In this document: piece by piece, positions 59,892 to 64,000 of the stretch
Layout: every line of letters begins with the position of its first letter
How positions within the stretch are numbered: position 1 is the stretch's first letter
DNA from: a bacterium 1xD42-67
GTDB lineage: Bacteria > Bacillota > Clostridia > Oscillospirales > Oscillospiraceae
Length of the DNA stretch: 64,000 nucleotides
Assembly: GCA_003612335.1 (NCBI GenBank)
Contig: RAYO01000014.1
Span: 78,162-142,161 of the forward strand
Direction of reading: 5' to 3'
Translations under genes and position numbers: made by a program
Notes under the pieces: model-generated
What the model saw: the letters and a program-made list of their open reading frames with translations, nothing else
What the model was told of the DNA's origin: nothing
The model's database searches: none

Positions 59892-62720
59892 TCAGCCGCC
59901 CATCAGACCTGCCAGGGTGGAGCTCTGGGAGTTCATCTGGTTGATCAGCATCTCCAGCCGGGTGAACTGCTGGGTATACCGGTCCACCTGGTCAGACAGC
60001 TTATCCTGCCACCTCTCGACCTGGGTGTTCAGACTGTCGATCTCCTTCTGCCAGGAGTTGTTCAGCAGGGACAGGGAGCTCAGAGGGCTGCCGGCCTGCT
60101 GGACCAGGATGCCCTTGGGCTCGCCGGTGGTCTTGGCATAGTTGTCCAGCTGGGTCTTCATGTTCTGCATGATCCCGCCGGTCCCATCGGTCTTCGTGAA
60201 CAGCTCGGTCACCCGCTCCGGGTCGCTGTCCAGCATATCCCGCAGCTTGCCCTCGTCCAGCGTGATGGTCTGGGTGCCGTCGCTGATGGAATAGCTGGTG
60301 CTGATGCCCATGGCCCGGAGGGTGGCCCCATCCTCGCCGGAGAGGTTGAAGATGTTGCGCATCTTGTCATACAGGTTGGACAGGTTCCGGTCGCCGAAGA
60401 GGATGCCCTGCTTGGCCTTCTCCTCATAGCGCTCGATGGCGCTCTCCGACATGCCCTGCCGCTCCTCATCGGTGAGGGGCTCGTAATCGGCGAAGGTGCC
60501 GTTGGACTTCCGATAGGGCATGGTGGCGTAGGCCGACTTGATCTCGGACATCATGGCGTTGTAATCCTCGATCATGGACTTGACGGCGTCTACGATCTTA
60601 TCCGAGTCGGTCGTGCTCTTGAAGGTGACCGAGTTCTTGGGCTTGCCGGTGCTGTCCACTGCGGCGTTGCCGTCCGCGTCCTTCGCACCATCGAAAACGT
60701 CCTTCATGGTGATGGTCAGGCCGTCGATGTTCACGCTGTTGGAGCTGCGGGTCATTTCCTTGGTCTCACCGTTGACGGTGACGGTAAACTTGGCGTCCTG
60801 GCCGGGGGTGTAGTCCACAGCGGGGGCATAGGTCTTGTCAAATTCAAGCTGGGTGTCTCCAAACATCGGGAAAGCTGGATCCGCCGGGATAAACGGGCTA
60901 TACTCCACCGCTGCGCCGTCCTTGTCCGCTATCTCGAGCTGGCCTGTGTATTTATTATACGACGCCGTGTAACCATCATTTTGAATGCTCTTGTTCAGTT
61001 CGGCAGCAACATCCTCAATGGTATCGTCAGACGAAACGTTGATGGTGAGGTCGAAGTCATCAAATCTAAATGTGACCTTTTCGCTTCCACCCTCCTCCAA
61101 CGAAGAAATGCCATAGGCTTTGGCAAAGCTGACGCCGCTATTGTCGGGGATCTCAGTCGAACCGAACATGGCCTGGGCCAAGCCCTCGCCCATATCGATC
61201 TCACTGTCCACACCGGTCTCCTTGGAGGTGAACAGGAAGTTCTTGGTGGTCTGGGAGTAGCTCACCTGCACACTGGCTTCCTTATTGCCGTTGATGGCGG
61301 ACATGACCTCGGCCAATGTGCTGTTCTTGGAGAAATTGCCCACCGTCGTGCCGTTGATCTTGAAGGCGTACAGGGGGTCGCCCTTGCTGTCAGTCAGCTT
61401 CTCCACTGTTCCGTCCTTGTTTGTCTTGGTGGCCTGCTCCAGCCCGGCCAGCTTATCCTCTCCCAGCAGATCCCCCAGGGTCTTGCTGGTGTTCAGGTAG
61501 GTGGAGGCCGTCCGGCCCAGGCCCAGGGTGTCGCCCACGTCGGTGTTGACCACCAGATCGGAGCCCTCCTGCACCTCGAAGCGCAGCTTCAGGCTGCCGT
61601 CGTCAGCGGCGTTGGACACCTCCACCTTGCCCTTGAAGGCATCCTTCACCGCATTGTTCACGGCTTTGGCGTAGTTGTCGGCGTTATAATCGGTCAGCAT
61701 ATTGGTCTTGGCGTCTTTGATGCGGTATTTGCCGTCGCTGCCCTTCACGATCTCAGGGAGCTTGATGGTCTTGGTGGTGCCGTCCAGGCTCAGGTTCATG
61801 CTCCGGCCGGACAGATAAGCGGCGTTGTCCACATCCACCGTCTTCTTGAAGCTGCTCGAGATCGTGATGGAGCTGGGCCGGTCCTCCGAGGCGTTGTCCA
61901 AGTTCAGCCCCAGTGCGCTCTTGACCGTGTCGCCGGCGCTGGAGATATAGACGGAGTTGCCCGCGTTGGCCTTGTCCTTGAAGGAGATCGTGCCGTTCTC
62001 CGCCGTCACCTCGATCCGGTCGCTGGCCTTGACCGCGCCGCTGCTGAGGGTGATCTGCTCATCGGACAGCTTCTGGTTGATCAGCTCGGCCAGCACGCCC
62101 TCGGTGGTGACGGTCTTCCCTTCGGCCACCATCTTCTCCTCGATGCTCTTCATGGCCTCCACGTCGGCCACCTGGTCGAACTGGATGTTCACCGTCTTGC
62201 TGCCGTAGGTCAGGGACAGGCTCCCGCCCAGACTGGCCAGGGTGGTCTTGCCGTCCAGGTCGATCCCGGAGGCCGCCTCGATGCTGCTGCCGTCCCCCGC
62301 TTTCAGGTTGCTGTCGGTGCGGTACTGGGCAGAGGTGGCCAGCTGGCGCACCGCGTCCAGAGAGATGTCGCTGCTGGACTTGCCGCTGGCGGCGACCAGG
62401 TCTTTATACAGGCCCTGGGTGGTCACCTTGGCCGCGCTGCTGAAGAATCCGGCGGACATCAGGTTGGTGCTGGAGGTGTAGGAGGTGTATTTGCTGCTGA
62501 AGCCCACCATCTTGCTGATGATGCTGCGGTAGGCGTCCTGTTTCCACTCGGTCTTGGTGACTTTCTGATTCAATGTGTTTATCTTGGTCTGATAGCTCTT
62601 TACCAGGCCCTCGATCATGCTCTCTGTGTCCAGTCCGCTGGCCAGACCGCTGATCATATTGGCGCTGTTCATCAGGCTGCTCAAGCCGTTGCTGCTGCTG
62701 ACTCCGTTGATAGATGCCAT
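59892..62720 (-). CDS. fliD: Flagellar cap protein FliD (large)
   Basis: A 942-residue cap protein that promotes flagellin polymerisation at the filament tip. The N-terminal SGLASGLDTESMIEGLVK motif and the C-terminal helical domain (ILVQQAGSPLSSLSLLNNSW, MLINQMNSQSSTLAGLMGG) are conserved. At 942 residues it is roughly twice the common length, with a large variable surface part in the middle. A short stretch at 60840-61010 uses more A and T, suggesting a replaced surface segment. ATG at 62720 follows AAGGAGCG. Confidence 0.92.
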   Translation of the reverse strand: MASINGVSSSNGLSSLMNSANMISGLASGLDTESMIEGLVKSYQTKINTLNQKVTKTEWKQDAYRSIISKMVGFSSKYTSYTSSTNLMSAGFFSSAAKVTTQGLYKDLVAASGKSSSDISLDAVRQLATSAQYRTDSNLKAGDGSSIEAASGIDLDGKTTLASLGGSLSLTYGSKTVNIQFDQVADVEAMKSIEEKMVAEGKTVTTEGVLAELINQKLSDEQITLSSGAVKASDRIEVTAENGTISFKDKANAGNSVYISSAGDTVKSALGLNLDNASEDRPSSITISSSFKKTVDVDNAAYLSGRSMNLSLDGTTKTIKLPEIVKGSDGKYRIKDAKTNMLTDYNADNYAKAVNNAVKDAFKGKVEVSNAADDGSLKLRFEVQEGSDLVVNTDVGDTLGLGRTASTYLNTSKTLGDLLGEDKLAGLEQATKTNKDGTVEKLTDSKGDPLYAFKINGTTVGNFSKNSTLAEVMSAINGNKEASVQVSYSQTTKNFLFTSKETGVDSEIDMGEGLAQAMFGSTEIPDNSGVSFAKAYGISSLEEGGSEKVTFRFDDFDLTINVSSDDTIEDVAAELNKSIQNDGYTASYNKYTGQLEIADKDGAAVEYSPFIPADPAFPMFGDTQLEFDKTYAPAVDYTPGQDAKFTVTVNGETKEMTRSSNSVNIDGLTITMKDVFDGAKDADGNAAVDSTGKPKNSVTFKSTTDSDKIVDAVKSMIEDYNAMMSEIKSAYATMPYRKSNGTFADYEPLTDEERQGMSESAIERYEEKAKQGILFGDRNLSNLYDKMRNIFNLSGEDGATLRAMGISTSYSISDGTQTITLDEGKLRDMLDSDPERVTELFTKTDGTGGIMQNMKTQLDNYAKTTGEPKGILVQQAGSPLSSLSLLNNSWQKEIDSLNTQVERWQDKLSDQVDRYTQQFTRLEMLINQMNSQSSTLAGLMGG

Positions 62721-62866
62721 ATCCAGTCGCTCCTTCCATCTTGTGGCGATCCCCTGCTGGGGCTATTTCTCTTTTAGGAAACACAAAAATACTCTGTACT
62801 TTTTTATCGTCATGTAGTATGATTAAGTTAATAGTCCGCAGAGAAAGATTTTCAGGGGGAGATCAC

Positions 62867-63652
62867 TTGTCCGCTATCATCGCCATCACCAACCAAAAGG
62901 GCGGCGTGGGGAAGACCACCACCGCCTGTTCCCTCCTGGCTGGCCTGCGCCAGCGGGGGGCCCGCGTCCTGGGCATCGACCTGGACCCCCAAGGCAGTTT
63001 GGGCTTCTGCCTGGGACTGGATATCGACAACTGTGCCACCGTTTACGATGTGATGAAGGGGGCCCGCCCCATCCAGGAGGTCGTCGTCCAGTCGGAGTGC
63101 GGAGACATCCTGCCCTCCAACATCCTTCTGTCCGCCGCCGAGCTGGAGTTCAACCGGCCCGGCCGGGAATTTTTGCTCAAGAACTGCTTGGCTGAGGTGG
63201 ACGAGGACTACGATTATGTCATCATCGACACTCCGCCCGCCCTCAACGTGCTGACGGTGAACGCCTATGTGGCCGCCGACGGCCTGGTGATCCCTATGGC
63301 GCCGGAGATCCTCAGCCTGTTGGGGGTGGCCCAGATCCGGGAGACCATCGACACCGTCCGCCGGTGCTATAACTCCCGTCTCCGGGTGCTGGGCATCCTG
63401 CTCAACAAATACAACCAGCGCCTCACCCTGAACCGGGAGGTGCTGGACATGGCGGAGCAGATCGCCCGGCAGCTGGACACCAAGGTGTTCCAATCCCGGA
63501 TCCGTTCCGGCGTGGCGGTGGCCGAGGCCCCCGCCCACGGGGAGAGCGTCCTCACCTACGCCCCCGACTCTAAGGTGGCCCGGGATTTCCGCCTGCTCCT
63601 CAACGAGATCACCCGGGAATACGGCACCTTCCTGGCCCCGCCGATCCGCTGA
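62867..63652 (+). CDS. ParA/Soj-family ATPase
   Basis: A 261-residue Walker-type ATPase for chromosome partitioning or protein positioning. It opens IIAITNQKGGVGKTTTACSL (deviant Walker A), then GIDLDPQGSLGF and YVIIDTPPALNVLTVNA. Start is TTG at 62867 with AGGGGGAG upstream; the normal ATG is absent. It is divergent from fliD. A downstream gene starts at 63696 and could be its partner. It may position flagellar or chemotaxis complexes, but a chromosomal Soj role is equally possible. Confidence 0.88.
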   Translation: MSAIIAITNQKGGVGKTTTACSLLAGLRQRGARVLGIDLDPQGSLGFCLGLDIDNCATVYDVMKGARPIQEVVVQSECGDILPSNILLSAAELEFNRPGREFLLKNCLAEVDEDYDYVIIDTPPALNVLTVNAYVAADGLVIPMAPEILSLLGVAQIRETIDTVRRCYNSRLRVLGILLNKYNQRLTLNREVLDMAEQIARQLDTKVFQSRIRSGVAVAEAPAHGESVLTYAPDSKVARDFRLLLNEITREYGTFLAPPIR

Positions 63653-63695
63653 TCAGCTCTGCAGTCTTCCATAACCAGAAAGGAGAGTGGCACCC

Positions 63696-64000
63696 ATGCC
63701 TTCCGCCAAAAAGGGCGCCAAAGGAAATAAGACCGCCCATGTCCTGAACCTGCTCACCGCCCCCGGAGAGGCCGCGCCCCCCGCTGAAGAGGGCGCCGCT
63801 GTTCAGGAGGGGGCCCAGCCGGCCCCCAGCCGGCCCCTCGTCCCCCCGATCTTAGAGGTGGCCCAAGCAAATGACGCCGATCTGTCCCAACAGATCCAGC
63901 AGGCTTTAGAGGAGGAACTGCTCCCCCCCGCAGCGCCCGCGCCCCAGCCGGAGCCTCAGCCCGCCCCCTCCGGCGGAAAGATGAGCCAGGACGACATCGA
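63696..64000 (+). CDS. Partial gene, Pro/Ala-rich, runs off the window
   Basis: Only the first 101 codons are visible. The product starts MPSAKKGAKGNKTAHVLNLL and is rich in Ala, Pro and Glu (PAAPAPQPEPQPAPSGG). The last visible residues, GKMSQDDI, resemble the N-terminal motif of FliM/FliN-type proteins, but this is weak. ATG at 63696 follows AGGAGAG. It probably belongs to the parA operon. Confidence 0.6.
   Translation, partial: MPSAKKGAKGNKTAHVLNLLTAPGEAAPPAEEGAAVQEGAQPAPSRPLVPPILEVAQANDADLSQQIQQALEEELLPPAAPAPQPEPQPAPSGGKMSQDDI

Noticed and set aside
59844..62777. Frame of nearly 1000 codons opposite fliD
   Set aside because: It mirrors fliD exactly, lacks a ribosome site and matches no protein pattern.
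1..64000. CRISPR arrays, rRNA operons or an intact prophage
   Set aside because: No regularly spaced direct repeats, no 16S/23S sequence, and no capsid, portal, terminase or integrase genes were found.

Overview
The window looks like a chromosome segment of a flagellated, GC-rich, Gram-positive anaerobe of class Clostridia, most likely an Oscillospiraceae relative of Flavonifractor, Lawsonibacter or Oscillibacter. This is inferred from the SAM-I riboswitch before metK, strong Shine-Dalgarno sites, a Firmicutes-type 6S RNA candidate, LytTR/GHKL two-component systems, TAXI-TRAP transport, a standalone DUF1292 protein and short hairpin repeats. No 16S gene is present, so the genus is a guess.

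Layout. Positions 1-13,400 hold mostly core genes: hom with its ACT-domain partner, a class A PBP, DUF1292, 6S RNA, a PpiC foldase, deoC, metK under a SAM riboswitch, a lipoprotein, ftsH and a split TauE/SafE pair. Positions 13,400-25,700 mix ordinary transport genes (two-gene ThrE exporter, TAXI-TRAP) with accessory DNA. The accessory part includes a truncated DUF4011-type helicase ending in an IS3 remnant, tRNA-Leu(GAG), and a translationally coupled operon of an RpoD-like sigma factor and a large RecQ-like helicase. That operon is the best candidate here for an undescribed system.

Positions 25,800-36,100 are a signalling and transport block. It contains an OmpR regulator, a BcrA-type ABC pair and a histidine kinase, with a palindromic repeat inserted after the regulator gene. 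Two LytTR/GHKL pairs follow in tandem, then a DUF4259 gene and a small-membrane-protein/ABC/permease trio. Positions 36,100-51,600 are accessory: IS66 and IS3 fragments, a broken HtrA protease, and a seven-gene operon (MarR, flavodoxin-like, two ABC half-transporters of which one is frameshifted, MATE, cytidylate-kinase-like, CheW-like) divergent from a LysR gene. A chloramphenicol acetyltransferase remnant, duplicated hairpin repeats and a copper operon (GNAT, CopA with a fused CopZ-like tail, CsoR) follow. The copper operon has a recognisable CsoR-type operator.

Positions 51,600-64,000 hold surface, division and motility genes: a YjfB-like protein, an acidic membrane protein, an FtsA-like ATPase with a long C-terminal extension, a chemoreceptor, an orphan FtsE-like ATPase, a C39-like peptidase, the flagellar genes fliD, fliS and a FliT-like gene, and a ParA ATPase followed by a gene that runs off the end. 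No CRISPR array, rRNA or intact prophage was seen.
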